From the NCBI RefSeq assembly GCF_029946505.1, contig NZ_JARZHG010000019.1:124001-188000 (forward strand): a stretch of 64,000 nt of DNA, read 5' to 3'. The position numbers and the translations under genes are program-made. The stretch's first letter is position 1. Each line of letters begins with the position of its first letter. The notes beneath the pieces are model-generated. The model saw nothing but the letters and a program-made list of their open reading frames with translations, had not been told where the DNA came from and made no database searches. The stretch is from Polyangium sp. y55x31 (GTDB lineage Bacteria > Myxococcota_A > Polyangia > Polyangiales > Polyangiaceae). Positions 50,113-59,893 of this stretch are shown piece by piece.

Positions 50113-50847
50113 CTAGACGAGCGCCAAAGCGTCCGCGCCCGCCGGAAAGCGGAGTTGACTGGAAACGTCGTTCGCGGCTCTCCACACCGCGTCGGCCACG
50201 TCCGATGGATGGGTCACCGCGGGCGGATTCGCGAAGCCTGCGAAGATGGGTTCGGCGAACGCGGCGTAGGCCGCGGGAATCAGGTTCGCGACCGGGATGT
50301 CCGTGTTCTGAGCGAAATTCGTGGACGGGCCGTATCCGGGTTCAACGAGCTTGGCGCGCACGTTGAATGCCTGAAGCTCCAGCGCCAACGACCCCGTGAA
50401 ACCTTCGATCGCCATCTTGCTGGCGGTGTAGGCCGACGCGAGCGGCATTGGGGTGAGCGTCACGCTGGAGGTCACGTTCACGATCACACCCGACTTGCGC
50501 GAGCGGAACTGCGGGATGACGGCTTGCGTCATCGCCATCACGCCGAACGTGTTCGTCTCGAAGACCTTGCGGACGTGCGACATGGGCGTCGCCTCGAACG
50601 CTCCGACGACGCCGATGCCGGCGTTGTTGACGAGCGCGTCGAGGGGTCCGCTCGCGTCGATCGCATTCGCGATGCTCGCTGCGCTCGTCACGTCGAGCGC
50701 GAGGACGCGCATACGCTCCGAGCGCGGAAAGAGGTCTTCGCGGGGGGTTCGCATCGTCGCGATGACCCGCCACCCGCGCTCGTGAAAGTAGCGCGCCGTC
50801 TCGAGCCCGTACCCAGACGAGCAACCCGTGATCAGTACAGTCTTCAT
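50113..50847 (-). CDS. Short-chain dehydrogenase/reductase
   Basis: 244 aa from the ATG at 50847, which has GGAG 8 bases upstream; the ATG at 50853 would leave too little space. Rossmann motif TGCSSGYG at the N-terminus, LDALVNNAGIG, Ser in NVTSSV and YTASK with the catalytic Tyr/Lys, all in place. It lies 45 bases before the aldehyde dehydrogenase and ~112 after the ABM monooxygenase gene, same strand. Likely one catabolic or detoxification operon. Confidence 0.92.
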   Translation of the reverse strand: MKTVLITGCSSGYGLETARYFHERGWRVIATMRTPREDLFPRSERMRVLALDVTSAASIANAIDASGPLDALVNNAGIGVVGAFEATPMSHVRKVFETNTFGVMAMTQAVIPQFRSRKSGVIVNVTSSVTLTPMPLASAYTASKMAIEGFTGSLALELQAFNVRAKLVEPGYGPSTNFAQNTDIPVANLIPAAYAAFAEPIFAGFANPPAVTHPSDVADAVWRAANDVSSQLRFPAGADALALV

Positions 50848-50959
50848 ACTCATTCTCCGTTTCGGACGTGGTTGGAAGTGGACGACCCATGCGGGTCGCG
50901 TTGCGTCGTGCGTCGCGCTGCTGCTCCGTCGCGGTGCTCGCAGCGGTTCGCGAGAACTG

Positions 50960-51280
50960 TCATCCGCGTACGATCCCGCCGACGGGCACGACGTCCTGGT
51001 ATCGCGCGGCATCGACGAGCAGTGGGCCGATCTTGGCGACCAGGGCCTTCGTCTCCTCTCGCGCGAAGTGCTCGGCGTGGGCGTCCCTCGTCGTCCAGCC
51101 CTCCATAACGTGGATCTCGCTCGGGTCGTCGACGGAGCGGCAGACGAGGTAGAGAACGCAGTCCGGATTGCTCGTCGGCGTGCCGCTGAGGAGGAGCTGG
51201 ATCAGCTCATCCGACTTTCCGTCGCGGGCTCTGATCGTCGCCCGGAAGCCGTGATTCGCGCTCATTCTGCGTTGGGACAT
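50960..51280 (-). CDS. ABM-family quinol/antibiotic biosynthesis monooxygenase-like protein
   Basis: 106 aa from the ATG at 51280, chosen because AAGGAG sits 7 bases upstream (an ATG at 51286 is too close). Ferredoxin-like ABM fold: FRATIRARDGKSDELIQLLLS, then VLYLVCRSVDDPSEIHVMEGWTTRDAHAEHFAREET with the conserved His/Glu/Trp. Such proteins are cofactor-free oxygenases of quinols and polyketides, or quinone sensors. First gene of the operon with SDR and ALDH. A 26-bp motif shared with the FixJ-type gene lies ~90 bases upstream. Confidence 0.85.
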   Translation of the reverse strand: MSQRRMSANHGFRATIRARDGKSDELIQLLLSGTPTSNPDCVLYLVCRSVDDPSEIHVMEGWTTRDAHAEHFAREETKALVAKIGPLLVDAARYQDVVPVGGIVRG

Positions 51281-51370
51281 CTTCATTCTCCTTATTGGTG
51301 GGCGAGGGCCCCCGGCCGCGTTCTCGCCATCCCTACGTAAGCCCGAGATCCAGACGAACCATGACGCGCA

Positions 51371-51396
51371 GTCCATCATTCATTCGCAATCGTCCA
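51371..51396 (-). promoter_or_regulatory. 26-bp operator-like motif before the ABM operon
   Basis: Plus-strand text starts GTCCAT, has CATTCGC in the middle and ends ATCGTCCA. It matches 23 of 26 bases at 54547-54572, before the FixJ-type regulator gene. GTCCA recurs as direct repeats 21 bases apart (two helical turns). Probably a shared regulator site. Confidence 0.6.
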
Positions 51397-51603
51397 GAGT
51401 GTCGAGCGAGATTTGCCGTCGCGGGCGCGCGGGCGCACCCACGGCTCTCGCGTGCAAGCGATTACCGATGAATGATCGCGAGCGGTCCCTGCTCACGGCA
51501 GAATGCGACGCCGACGACGATTCGAACGCGCGACACGCGGCTCGCTCGTCGGCAACGACGCTGATTCGTGCTGTTAACCTATAGGCCGAGACGCGCCTCT
51601 TCC

Positions 51604-51621
51604 ACCCTCTCTTGGTAGGGT
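51604..51621. promoter_or_regulatory. 18-bp dyad operator-like motif, copy 1
   Basis: ACCCTCTCTTGGTAGGGT has dyad arms ACCCT/AGGGT. It matches 15 of 18 bases at 53298-53315. It lies ~38 bases beyond the sensor kinase stop and ~325 before the ABM start. Confidence 0.5.
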
Positions 51622-51658
51622 CTGCGTCTCGTCGTGCTCGTCGCAGCGCGAGAGGGGC

Positions 51659-53224
51659 TCAGAGGCGAGGCAGGACCAGATGCACGGCCATGCCGAATGG
51701 CTGCATGGGCTCCGCCCAGATGCGGCCTCCGTGGGCCAACACGATCTTGCGTGTGATCGTCAGACCGAAGCCGAGCCCATCCACCTTCGTCGTGAACAAC
51801 GGCTCGAACAGCTTCGCTTGCTGCGCGGGGGAGATCGGATCTCCGACGTCCACGATCGAAACCCGCACTCCGTCACCGTCTACCGCGCTGCGAACCGTGA
51901 GTCGTCGCTCGCGACCCGCCACGAGCTCGAGCACGTCGATGGCGTTTCGGATGAGATTGAAGATGGCCTGCTGCAGCTGCGTGACGTCACCGTCTACCTC
52001 CGGGACGTCTTCCAGCTCCACCTGCGTTCGAATGCGCGCCCGGTCGAGCTCCACGCGCGTCATGGCCAGCACGTCGCGGAGCAGGTCGTTGATTCGAACT
52101 CGGCTCCGTTGAAGGTCGCTGCCCCTCACGAGCGACCTCAGACCGTTCACCACGGCCACGACACGGTGGACGTCCCGGACCGCGCCTTCCGCGGCTTCCC
52201 TCGCCTCGTCGAGCTCCGGAGGCGAGTGGGCGAGCCAGCGCAGGCTGGCCTCGGCATTCGCCGCGATCGCGGTGAGCGGCTGATTGATTTCGTGAATGAT
52301 GGAACCCGCGAGCTCCCCGAGCGACGCTAGACGAAGCGCGTTCTCGAGCTCGGACTGCTGCCGGCGGAGGGCCGCCTCGGTCTCCCGCCGCTCCGTCACG
52401 TCGGTGAGCACGCCGTAGTAGTAGAGGTCGCCGTGGTGATCGCGGTCCACGTCACCCATGCACTGGAGCCGGCGAATCTGCCCATCGAGAACGATCCGAT
52501 ACTCGAAGTTCATGGGCAGCAGGTTGGCGACGCTCGTGGTGAGCTCGTCCACCGTGCGTTGTCGGTCTTCGGGGATGATCTTCTCGGCCCATACCTCGAA
52601 ATCGACCACCGCGAGCGTCGGATCCAGACCGAAGAGCTTGTAGCACTCGAGCGAAGCGAACGACTGCCGCGTGCGCGTGTTGTACCGGAAGTCTCCCATC
52701 CTCCCGACCTGCTGATGCTTCACGAGCATGCTCGTGGTCTCGCGCAACACGGTCTCGGTATCGAGCCGTGCGCGTCGCTCACGCTCGAGCATGGCGCCGA
52801 GGCGTGCTCTCTCGTGAGCGGCAGCAAATCGTTCGACGAGCGGTAAGAGTGCGGCCAGCGTTTCGTTTCCCACCGAACGGCCGTGCTCGAAGACGACCTG
52901 CAACACCCCGATCGGCCCGAGTTGGTGGCGCAGCGGAATCAGGAGCTGCTCACCGACCTCGCCTGCCGTCGCGAGCCGCAGGGCCTCGCTCCCGTTCCAC
53001 ACGAGCTCGAGGAGCTCACGCGGGAGCTCTCCGTCGACGCGCTCCTTCGCCATCGCGGGTGGCTCGGGCGCTGCGAGGTACACGGCCCCGCCGAACGCGT
53101 TCGCTTGGTCCAGAGCGCGCTCGAGCAGCTCCTCGGCCAGGCGAGCGACTTCCGCTTCGGGTGGCGTCCGAAACTCCGCGAACGAACTACGTAGCGCGAT
53201 GCGCTCGAGAATCATGGTCGCCAT
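51659..53224 (-). CDS. Sensor histidine kinase (GAF-PAS-HisKA-HATPase)
   Basis: 521 aa with no membrane segment, so a soluble sensor. A GAF-like N-terminus (~30-145) has a YLAAPEPP strand; a PAS domain (~175-280) follows, then HisKA with the phosphorylated His311 in IIHEINQPLTA. HATPase_c has the N box LIRNAIDVLE, VDVGDPIS and EPLFTTKVDGLGFGLTITRKIVLAHGG. The start at 53224 has CGGGAG 7-8 bases upstream. It is divergent from the single-domain receiver at 53410 and resembles soluble FixL/StyS-type kinases that work with FixJ-type regulators. Confidence 0.92.
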   Translation of the reverse strand: MATMILERIALRSSFAEFRTPPEAEVARLAEELLERALDQANAFGGAVYLAAPEPPAMAKERVDGELPRELLELVWNGSEALRLATAGEVGEQLLIPLRHQLGPIGVLQVVFEHGRSVGNETLAALLPLVERFAAAHERARLGAMLERERRARLDTETVLRETTSMLVKHQQVGRMGDFRYNTRTRQSFASLECYKLFGLDPTLAVVDFEVWAEKIIPEDRQRTVDELTTSVANLLPMNFEYRIVLDGQIRRLQCMGDVDRDHHGDLYYYGVLTDVTERRETEAALRRQQSELENALRLASLGELAGSIIHEINQPLTAIAANAEASLRWLAHSPPELDEAREAAEGAVRDVHRVVAVVNGLRSLVRGSDLQRSRVRINDLLRDVLAMTRVELDRARIRTQVELEDVPEVDGDVTQLQQAIFNLIRNAIDVLELVAGRERRLTVRSAVDGDGVRVSIVDVGDPISPAQQAKLFEPLFTTKVDGLGFGLTITRKIVLAHGGRIWAEPMQPFGMAVHLVLPRL

Positions 53225-53297
53225 CCCTTACTCCCGAACTGCGCGGGCCGCGCACGGCTCCGCTCCGGCCCCGCGAGTTCTGCGGAGCCGCACCTCA

Positions 53298-53315
53298 ACC
53301 CTACCTTGGTGGGGT
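53298..53315. promoter_or_regulatory. 18-bp dyad operator-like motif, copy 2
   Basis: ACCCTACCTTGGTGGGGT lies between the divergent kinase (start 53224) and receiver (start 53410) genes. 15 of 18 bases match the copy at 51604. Its position suits control of both genes by the FixJ-type regulator. Confidence 0.6.
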
Positions 53316-53409
53316 GGAGCGGCAGCGACGGATCGCCTAACCTGCACCAGGTGGTGGCCTCGCACGAACAGCCCGTGCCGGCGTTGACACGCTCGAACGT
53401 GAGGAATAC

Positions 53410-53790
53410 GTGCGCGCGTCTGCCCGTGAACTGATTGCCGTCGTCGACGACGATCCCGGAATCCTGAAGTCTCTCAGCAGCCTGTTGAGGTCCGCCGGCT
53501 TCCGCGTCGCGACGTTCGGGAGCGCCGAAGCCTTCCTCGCGAGTGCGGAGCGAGACGAGGCTCACTGCCTGATTCTCGACTTGGAAATGGACGGAATGGG
53601 CGGGCTCGCGCTCTTGGCGCAGCTCGGAAAGCCACTCACGATTCCGACGGTCGTGCTCACGGCGCGGCAGAACGAAGAACTGCGCACCCGCGCCCTCGAC
53701 GCCGGGGCGCACGCCTTCCTGCTGAAGCCGCCCGTGGCGGCCGTGCTCTTCGACACGATCGCCGAGGCGGTCGCGCGCGCCACGCCCTAG
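53410..53790 (+). CDS. Single-domain response regulator
   Basis: 126 aa, GTG start with GAGG six bases upstream. Receiver fold only: acidic pocket VVDDDP, phospho-acceptor Asp57 in CLILDLEM, Thr in VVLTARQ and Lys in FLLKPP. It ends right after helix 5. It is divergent from the kinase and convergent with the FixJ-type gene (6 bases apart). Likely a phosphate sink or relay member of this three-gene system. Confidence 0.92.
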   Translation: MRASARELIAVVDDDPGILKSLSSLLRSAGFRVATFGSAEAFLASAERDEAHCLILDLEMDGMGGLALLAQLGKPLTIPTVVLTARQNEELRTRALDAGAHAFLLKPPVAAVLFDTIAEAVARATP

Positions 53791-53796
53791 CGGCAT

Positions 53797-54408
53797 TCAG
53801 CGCCCCAGCCGGGCGGACATGCGCACGAGCTCGGCCAGGGACCCCGCCTTCATCTTGCGCATCACGTGACCGCGCTGCTCCTTGACCGTGAACTCCGCGG
53901 TGCCGAACTCCGCCGCGATCTGCTTGTTGAGCAGTCCGTCGACGACACGCGCCATCACTTCGCGCTCACGTGGCGTGAGCGCTTCGTACCGCCCACGCAA
54001 CTCCAAGAGCTCTTGCCGACTGGCGCGTGCTTGCCTGTCCCGCTCGATGGCGGTCGCGACCGCGGCCGCGAGCTCGTCCGCGACGAACGGCTTGGTCAGA
54101 AAATCGTCGGCGCCCGCCTTGATGGCTCGCACCGAGGTCGGAATGTCCCCCCGTCCAGTGAGGAACACGATGGGGAGCGGACGATCCTGCGCTAGGAGCT
54201 GACGCTGAAGCTCGAGCCCATCGATGCCGGGCAGTTGCAGGTCCAGTAGCAGGCAGGATGCATGATCCTCCAACTTGGCCCTGAGAAACTGGTCCGCGTC
54301 TTCGAAGAGGGTGACGCGGTACCCGAGAGAACGGAGCAACGTGGAGAGCCCCGCACGGACGCTCGCGTCGTCGTCGACGACGTAGACCGTCGCGTCGTCT
54401 CGACTCAC
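53797..54408 (-). CDS. FixJ/NarL-type response regulator
   Basis: 203 aa from the GTG at 54408 ([14 protein letters not shown]). Receiver with VVDDDA, Asp56 in [10 protein letters not shown], Thr in FLTGRGD and Lys in FLTKPF. After a linker helix comes a LuxR-type DNA-binding domain, [43 protein letters not shown]. Longer in-frame starts exist but begin in unlikely sequence. The 26-bp motif shared with the ABM operon lies ~140 bases upstream, which suggests self-control and control of that operon. Confidence 0.92.
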   Translation of the reverse strand: MSRDDATVYVVDDDASVRAGLSTLLRSLGYRVTLFEDADQFLRAKLEDHASCLLLDLQLPGIDGLELQRQLLAQDRPLPIVFLTGRGDIPTSVRAIKAGADDFLTKPFVADELAAAVATAIERDRQARASRQELLELRGRYEALTPREREVMARVVDGLLNKQIAAEFGTAEFTVKEQRGHVMRKMKAGSLAELVRMSARLGR

Positions 54409-54546
54409 GTGGCACCGCCGCGGTCGCCCTGGTTGCGCATGCGATCCCAGTGAAGGTCGGCTTCCCCGATGCGCGCTCCCCGTAGCGATACGAACGTCAT
54501 GCCCCGAGAGCATACCGCGAGGACGCGACATCGTCCATTATCGGTC

Positions 54547-54572
54547 GTCCATGATCCATTCGCGATCGTCCA
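54547..54572 (-). promoter_or_regulatory. 26-bp operator-like motif before the FixJ-type gene
   Basis: Starts GTCCAT, has CCATTCGCG in the middle, ends ATCGTCCA; 23 of 26 bases match 51371-51396. A third GTCCA lies at 54533-54537, so three repeats are spaced 14 and 21 bases apart. Confidence 0.6.
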
Positions 54573-54687
54573 AACCAACGGAGACGATCGCCGGACCTCC
54601 GAGGGACTGGCGCGGTTCGCGTCCATTTGACGTCCGTTCGCCGGAGCTTCCACGGATCGAGATCCGCGAACTACCTAGGCTCCGTGC

Positions 54688-54783
54688 ATGCGACGCACCG
54701 ACTGGATCGTGGTGGGAACGGACCTTTCCGACGGCGCCGCGTGTGCGCTCGCACAGGCCGTCGTCCACGCCGCTTCGGTCTGA
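54688..54783 (+). pseudogene. Universal stress protein N-terminal remnant
   Basis: 31 codons reading MRRTDWIVVGTDLSDGAACALAQAV, then VVHAASV and a stop. The WIVVGTDLS..A..AL..A pattern is the first strand and helix of UspA-type proteins; the rest of the ~145-residue domain is absent, and the next ~200 bases make no continuous sense in any frame. It is placed next to the two-component genes, where such proteins often lie. Confidence 0.55.
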
Positions 54784-54992
54784 CACGCGCCCGCTCTTGC
54801 GCGCGCAGCTGGAGGAAGCGGGTTTCCTCGGCCATAGGAAGGACCTGGCATGCGACCCCTGGATTTTTGCGGATCTTGCTCGGGTCGGAGACGCCGGATC
54901 GCGAACAACGCAAGCGCGCTCTCGAGCAGGTGGTCGCGCTTTGCAGCGACAAGAATCCGCTCCCTCGGCGCCACGCGGCGCATCCCGATCGT

Positions 54993-56223
54993 TCAATACG
55001 GCACGGACGGGGTCGGCGTCAACGTGAGCACGACGGAAGCCTCTTCACTGCTCTGACCTCCGTGCCGTGCGCCCACGAGGATCTTGCCGTCCACCTCGAC
55101 GGGATTCGCATGGGACACGTTATATTCGCCCTTGGAATCGTAGATCCATCGGAGTTCTCCTTTGGAGGGTTCGATGGCGACGAGGAGGCTCTTGTATCGG
55201 GCGGTGATCAACCCACCGACCATCGTCGGCGTCACCTGGCCCGCGCCGCCCAGTTTGTATTTGATTTTCGTGGTCCAGACCGCCTCGCCGGTCTCGGGAT
55301 CGAATGCGTGGATGGCTTCCCAGCAGGGCACCACGAGCTTCCCATCGACGACCGCTGACGCCGGCTCCTTTCCCGTGCAACTGTTCTCTACCGGCGCCTT
55401 CCACAAGACCCGTTACATCGGCGGCTCGTATTTCTTGTCGGTCGCGTCGAGCGCGTATACCTGACCATCCTGCCCGACGAGGAATACATGTGTGCTCGTG
55501 GCGACGAGCTTGTCGTGATAGAAAGCGGCCGGTAGGTTCAGGGAGAAGATGGGCTCGCCTGTATCGGCTTTGAACCCCATGACGGATTTGCCGCTCGTCC
55601 ATACGAAGACGCGACCATCAGCGCTCCTGGCCGGTCTGGGCGTCGATGGCGAGCAAGGCGACCGGTTTGCCGGTACTCCCCTCGTGCATGCCAACGAGCG
55701 CGCCGCCCGCGAACACGCGCCGACTCCAGTCGGCCTCGGTCGCCTTTTCAATCTGGTACGACCACGCCGGGCGTTTGGTCTTCCGATCGTACGCCGTGAG
55801 CGTGCTCGGTTTCGTGTGCGAAATGAGCAAATCGTCGGTGACGAACAATGCCCGGACGTCCCCGGGCTGCTCGAACGTCGACACCTCGATCATCTTGGCG
55901 TAATCTCGATGATATCCGCGGTTCTTTGTTTTCCCGTACTTGTCCGGCGATATCTGGGCGGCTTGCCTCCAGAACTGCAAGGCGAGCTCGTGTTTCACCT
56001 GGGCCGAAGCAACCTCGGCGCGCCGCGCGAGCGCATTGTCGTAAATGTCTACGCTGTCCGGGATGCTCGCAAAGAGCTCGTCCGCTTGCGGCCATCGCTG
56101 GATGCGCATCTCGCGCTTCCCTTCTTCGTAAATGGCGTGATAGTCGACGAATGCGAAGCAGCCCGTTCCCAGCACGGCGAAGAGCGATCCGACGACAGCG
56201 CGAAAGAACCTGTTTCGTGACAT
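54993..56223 (-). pseudogene. PQQ-type beta-propeller lipoprotein, broken (copy 1)
   Basis: Starts as a lipoprotein (MSRNRFFRAVVGSLFAVLGTGC), with a helical stretch, then PQQ-like propeller blades (YDRKTKRPAWSYQIEKAT, LLAIDAQTG). Near 55620-55630 the frame shifts by one base; the propeller continues in another frame (GRVFVWTSGKSVMGFKADTGEPIFSLN, DGQVYALDATDKKYE) to an in-frame TAA at 55413-55415, after which the same frame resumes (PVENSCTGKEPAS, FDPETGEAVWTTKI) to 54993. One frameshift and one nonsense codon, so probably not functional. Confidence 0.8.
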
Positions 56224-56272
56224 GTGTGCTCCGTGAACTTCAATGGTTCCATGAACCAAATGGGAATCGGAA

Positions 56273-57168
56273 TCAGAAGGGGTTCGCCGGCTTCGGGTCG
56301 AACCCCACGAGCGCGTACTTGCCGTCCTCGATGTACGCTCCCGCGAAGAGGAGCCCTCGGGCCATCACGGGTGCTGCGTGCGTCAGCTTCCGGGTGCGGT
56401 TGTTCGCATTGCGGTACAACCAGCGCACGTCGCCCGACTCGTCGAATACGGCGAAGAACGAGGCGTATTTCGCCCAGATGAGCGAATCCGCCGCTCCGGC
56501 CACCACCTTCCTCGTTCGTGACTCGTCCTGCCAATTTCGCGCCCTGCGATGGATCCGCCGACTCCCAGCGCCCGCTCCAGGGGCCGCTCGTACTTCTTCT
56601 CCGTCGCGTCGAGGGCGTAGACCTTGCCGTCTTCGGGAATCAAGTAAACGCGTTTGTCCGACGCCACCAGATGATCCGTCGCGAATGCTGCTGCGGGCAG
56701 CGTGACCGACCACGACGCGCGACCATCCGCAGCATTGACGGCATACACGGTGCCCTTCTTGGTCCGGACAAACGCGCGCTTGTGGGCCACCGCGACGGGT
56801 CCGCCTGCACCGTCGAGCGCCAGCGTCAAGGCCACCGTGCCCGAGGTTGCCTGGAGCGCGACGAGTTGATGGGGCTTTTTTTCGCTGCCATTTTCCGTGG
56901 CGAAGATGACGCGCGTCCCGTCCGAGCCCGGCTCGATGCTCAGCGTGGTTCGACCCGTTGCATACGACCAGCGGACCTTGCCCGTCGCGAGCTCGATCGC
57001 CTTGACCTCGGTCTTGTCCTCACCATCGTGGCGGTCGGCTGCGAGGACCAGGTCACCTATCAGCGTCGGCGTGTCTCTTCCCAGCTCGACCAGGCCGAGC
57101 GGCATGGTCCAGAGAGCGCTCTTCGTTTCCAGGTCATACGCAACGAGCGTTCGTTGTGGGTCGGCCAT
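56273..57168 (-). pseudogene. PQQ-type beta-propeller gene, truncated and frameshifted (copy 2)
   Basis: Paralog of the pseudogene at 54993, 49 bases upstream of it on the same strand. Blades are clear (RTLVAYDLETKSALWTMPLG, VKAIELATGKVRWSYATG, GTVYAVNAADGRASWSVTL, DGKVYALDATEKKYERPL), but the signal peptide and first part are missing. The frame changes near 56550; the last part (ADSLIWAKYASFFAVFDESGD, YIEDGKYALVGFDPK) is in another frame and stops at 56273. The DGKVYALDAT.KKYE block is almost identical in both copies, showing a tandem duplication. Confidence 0.78.
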
Positions 57169-57788
57169 TCGGCCATTTCGCGTGAGGCTTCGACTCGCGA
57201 CGCTCGCCGCGCTCCGATCGAGGGGCGTGGCGCTCGACGTGCGCCTCGTGCTCGTCACCCTGCTCGCCGGCCTCCCGCGTCGCGAGCGAGCCTTCGGTTG
57301 AACGCAAAGCACCGACGAAGGAGGACGCCGATGGAACGGTACATCGCGTCGCGAGCGTCGCGACTCGCAGGTGCCGCGGATCGAGGGACCCGCCACGGAG
57401 AGGCATGCGTCCTCCACGTTCCCGTCGGGGTGGATCTGAGCACGCACGTCGAGCGTCCCGCCGACCCCTGCGGAGAGCTTCGCCGGTCGGCAGCGCTCGG
57501 GCGCCTCGGTCGGCAGGGGCCAGCGAGGCCTCGTCAACGCGGCTGGGCTCGCGCGACGAGATCACGAAAGGTGGCTTCTCGTGGGACGAGGATCGGACCG
57601 GTCGAGGTTGGCTGGTCACGTGCAGGTGGCGGAAGGGCGGCGACGTCGAGCGTGCGCGGCGGGGCGGGTGCCGTCGCGCCTCGATCGCGTCGCGATCTCC
57701 GAGGTTCGGTCGCGACGGACGGACGAACGGCACGTTTGCTGGTCAGGGCTTGGCATTTGCCGCCGCGATGGTGCACATTGCGCCCGCC
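57169..57788. other. Non-coding region before metG, possible TonB-like remnant
   Basis: About 620 bases with no supportable gene. On the minus strand a short stretch near 57400-57480 reads [19 protein letters not shown], like the C-terminal domain of TonB/AgmX-type proteins, but neither end continues. It must carry the metG promoter, which I could not place. Confidence 0.4.
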
Positions 57789-59858
57789 ATGAAGCCTCTC
57801 CTGATAACCAGCGCGCTTCCCTACGCCAACGGCCACATTCACCTCGGCCACATGCTCGAGTACACGCAGACGGACATCTTCGCGCGGTACCAGCGCATGA
57901 CCGGGCGCCGCGCCATCTACATCTGCGCGGACGACACGCACGGCACGTCGATCATGATCCGCGCACGCAAGGAGGGGCGCTCGGAGGAGGCGGTGATCGC
58001 GGACATGAGCGCCGCGCATCAGCGCGACTTCGCCGACTTCATGATCCAGTTCGATCACTACGGCAGCACGAACTCGGCCGCGACGCGCGAGGTTTGTCAC
58101 GAGATCTGGGCCTCGCTGCAGAAGAACGGGCGGGTCGCGAAGCGCGACGTGACGCAGCTCTTCGATCCGCAGGCGGGCACGTTCCTCGCCGACCGCTTCG
58201 TCAAGGGCACCTGCCCGCGCTGCGGTGCGCCCGATCAGTACGGCGACAACTGCGACAAGTGCGGCTCGACGTACAGCGCGACCGAGCTCGTGGACCCGAA
58301 GAGCACGCTCTCGGGCGCGCGGCCGGAGCTCAAGAGCGCCGAGCACCTGTTCGTCTCGATCGAGCCCGACCACGCCTTCCTCACCGAATGGACGTCGTCC
58401 GAGGGCCGCATGCCGAAGGAGATCGCGAACTACCTCGCGGGCCATTTCCTCGCCGAGCCCTTGCGCGACTGGGACGTCTCTCGCCCCGCGCCTTATTTCG
58501 GCTTCGAGATCCCGGATGCGCCGGGGCATTACTGGTACGTCTGGTTCGACGCGCCGATCGGATACATCGGCACGACGCGCGAGTGGTGCGACAAGCACGG
58601 CGAGCGCATGGACGACTGGTGGCGCTCGGACAAGACCGAGATCGTGCACGTCATCGGCAAGGACATCGTCTATTTCCACACGCTGTTCTGGCCCTCGATG
58701 CTGAAGAGCGCGGGCTATTCGTTGCCTTCCCGGGTGCAGGTGCACGGCTTCTTGACCGTGAACGGCGAGAAGATGTCGAAGACGAAGGGCACGTTCGTCA
58801 TGGCGCGGACGTACCTCGACCACCTCGACCCCTCGTACCTTCGTTATTACTACGCGAGCAAGCTCGGCGCGCGCGTCGAGGATTTCGATCTCAACGTCGA
58901 CGAGTTCGTGCAGAAGGTGAACGCGGAGCTCGTGAACAAGATCGTGAACCTCGCGAGCCGCTCGTCGCGCTTCGTGGCGAAGACGGGCCTCTCCGCGAGC
59001 TACCCGGACGACGGCGGTCTCTTCGAGGCGGCGGCGAAGGCGGGCGCGGAGATCGGCGAGGCGTACGCGGCGTTCGATTTCGCGCGGGCGATCCGGATCA
59101 TCGTGGGGCTCGCGGATCGGGCGAACGAATACGTGGATCGCGTGGCGCCGTGGGCGCTCGCCAAGCAGGCGGGCAAGGAGCAGGAGGTGCAGAATGCGTG
59201 CACGGTGGCGCTCAATCTGTACCGACAGATCGTGCTTTACCTGGCGCCGGTCTTGCCGAAGCTCGCGGCGGAGTCGGGCGTGCTCCTGAATTGCGCGATG
59301 GATCGGCACGAGCTCGCGCAGAAGCCGCTCGTGGGCACGCCCGTCGCGCCGTACCAGCATTTGATGAAGCGAATGGAGGTCGAAGCCGTGCAGAAGATGA
59401 TCGAAGCGAGCCGCGCAGGGGACCCGGGCGATGCGCCGAAGGCCGCCGCGGCCCCGGAGGCGGGCGCGGGAGAAGCGGCCCCGACGAAGTGGGAGGATCC
59501 CGGCGACGCGCTCGCCAAGGAGCCGCTCGCGCCGCAGTGTTCGATCGACGATTTCACGAAGGTCGACATGCGCGTCGCGCGGATCATCGCAGCCGAGGGC
59601 GTGCCGGGGGCGAAGAAGCTCCTCAAGCTCACGGTCTCGCTCGGCGGCGATACGACGCGGCAGGTGTTCGCGGGGATCAAGGCGTATTACGATCCGAAGG
59701 ATCTCCTCGGCCGGCTGGTGATCGTGTGCGCGAACCTCGCGCCGCGGCAGATGAAGTTCGGGATGAGCGAAGGCATGGTGCTCGCCGCGGGTGATGGCGA
59801 GAACGTATTCGTCCTGTCGGCCGACAGCGGGGCGAAACCCGGGATGCGGGTGCATTGA
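57789..59858 (+). CDS. metG: Methionyl-tRNA synthetase
   Basis: 689 aa, full length for the MetG type with a C-terminal tRNA-binding domain. HIGH-type motif [10 protein letters not shown] at ~12-21, zinc cysteines C142/C145 and C155/C158 (CPRCG...CDKCG), KMSK motif in GEKMSKTKG near 329, anticodon-binding helices ~400-550, a linker rich in Ala/Gly (~550-580), then an OB-fold EMAP-II-like domain ([12 protein letters not shown]...[43 protein letters not shown]) to the end. Start taken at [12 protein letters not shown]; an upstream ATG would add 7 residues. An essential single gene that closes the decayed island. Confidence 0.96.
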   Translation: MKPLLITSALPYANGHIHLGHMLEYTQTDIFARYQRMTGRRAIYICADDTHGTSIMIRARKEGRSEEAVIADMSAAHQRDFADFMIQFDHYGSTNSAATREVCHEIWASLQKNGRVAKRDVTQLFDPQAGTFLADRFVKGTCPRCGAPDQYGDNCDKCGSTYSATELVDPKSTLSGARPELKSAEHLFVSIEPDHAFLTEWTSSEGRMPKEIANYLAGHFLAEPLRDWDVSRPAPYFGFEIPDAPGHYWYVWFDAPIGYIGTTREWCDKHGERMDDWWRSDKTEIVHVIGKDIVYFHTLFWPSMLKSAGYSLPSRVQVHGFLTVNGEKMSKTKGTFVMARTYLDHLDPSYLRYYYASKLGARVEDFDLNVDEFVQKVNAELVNKIVNLASRSSRFVAKTGLSASYPDDGGLFEAAAKAGAEIGEAYAAFDFARAIRIIVGLADRANEYVDRVAPWALAKQAGKEQEVQNACTVALNLYRQIVLYLAPVLPKLAAESGVLLNCAMDRHELAQKPLVGTPVAPYQHLMKRMEVEAVQKMIEASRAGDPGDAPKAAAAPEAGAGEAAPTKWEDPGDALAKEPLAPQCSIDDFTKVDMRVARIIAAEGVPGAKKLLKLTVSLGGDTTRQVFAGIKAYYDPKDLLGRLVIVCANLAPRQMKFGMSEGMVLAAGDGENVFVLSADSGAKPGMRVH

Positions 59859-59863
59859 GAGGC

Positions 59864-59893
59864 GAGGGGGGCGGTCGTGAAAGACCGCCCCTC
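59864..59893. terminator. Hairpin between metG and the HIT gene
   Basis: GAGGGGGGCGGTC and GACCGCCCCTC pair with a 2-base bulge around a GTGAAA loop, right after the metG stop and touching the stop of the opposing HIT gene. It probably ends both transcripts. Confidence 0.5.

Noticed and set aside
57180-57537. TonB/AgmX-type C-terminal domain on the minus strand
   Set aside because: Only about 20 residues resemble the family, and neither side continues; kept as a remark, not a gene.
57534-59855. Long open frame (773 codons) opposite metG on the minus strand
   Set aside because: It is Arg/His-rich, lacks domain motifs and lies exactly under metG, whose protein has all the synthetase motifs. 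High-GC shadow.
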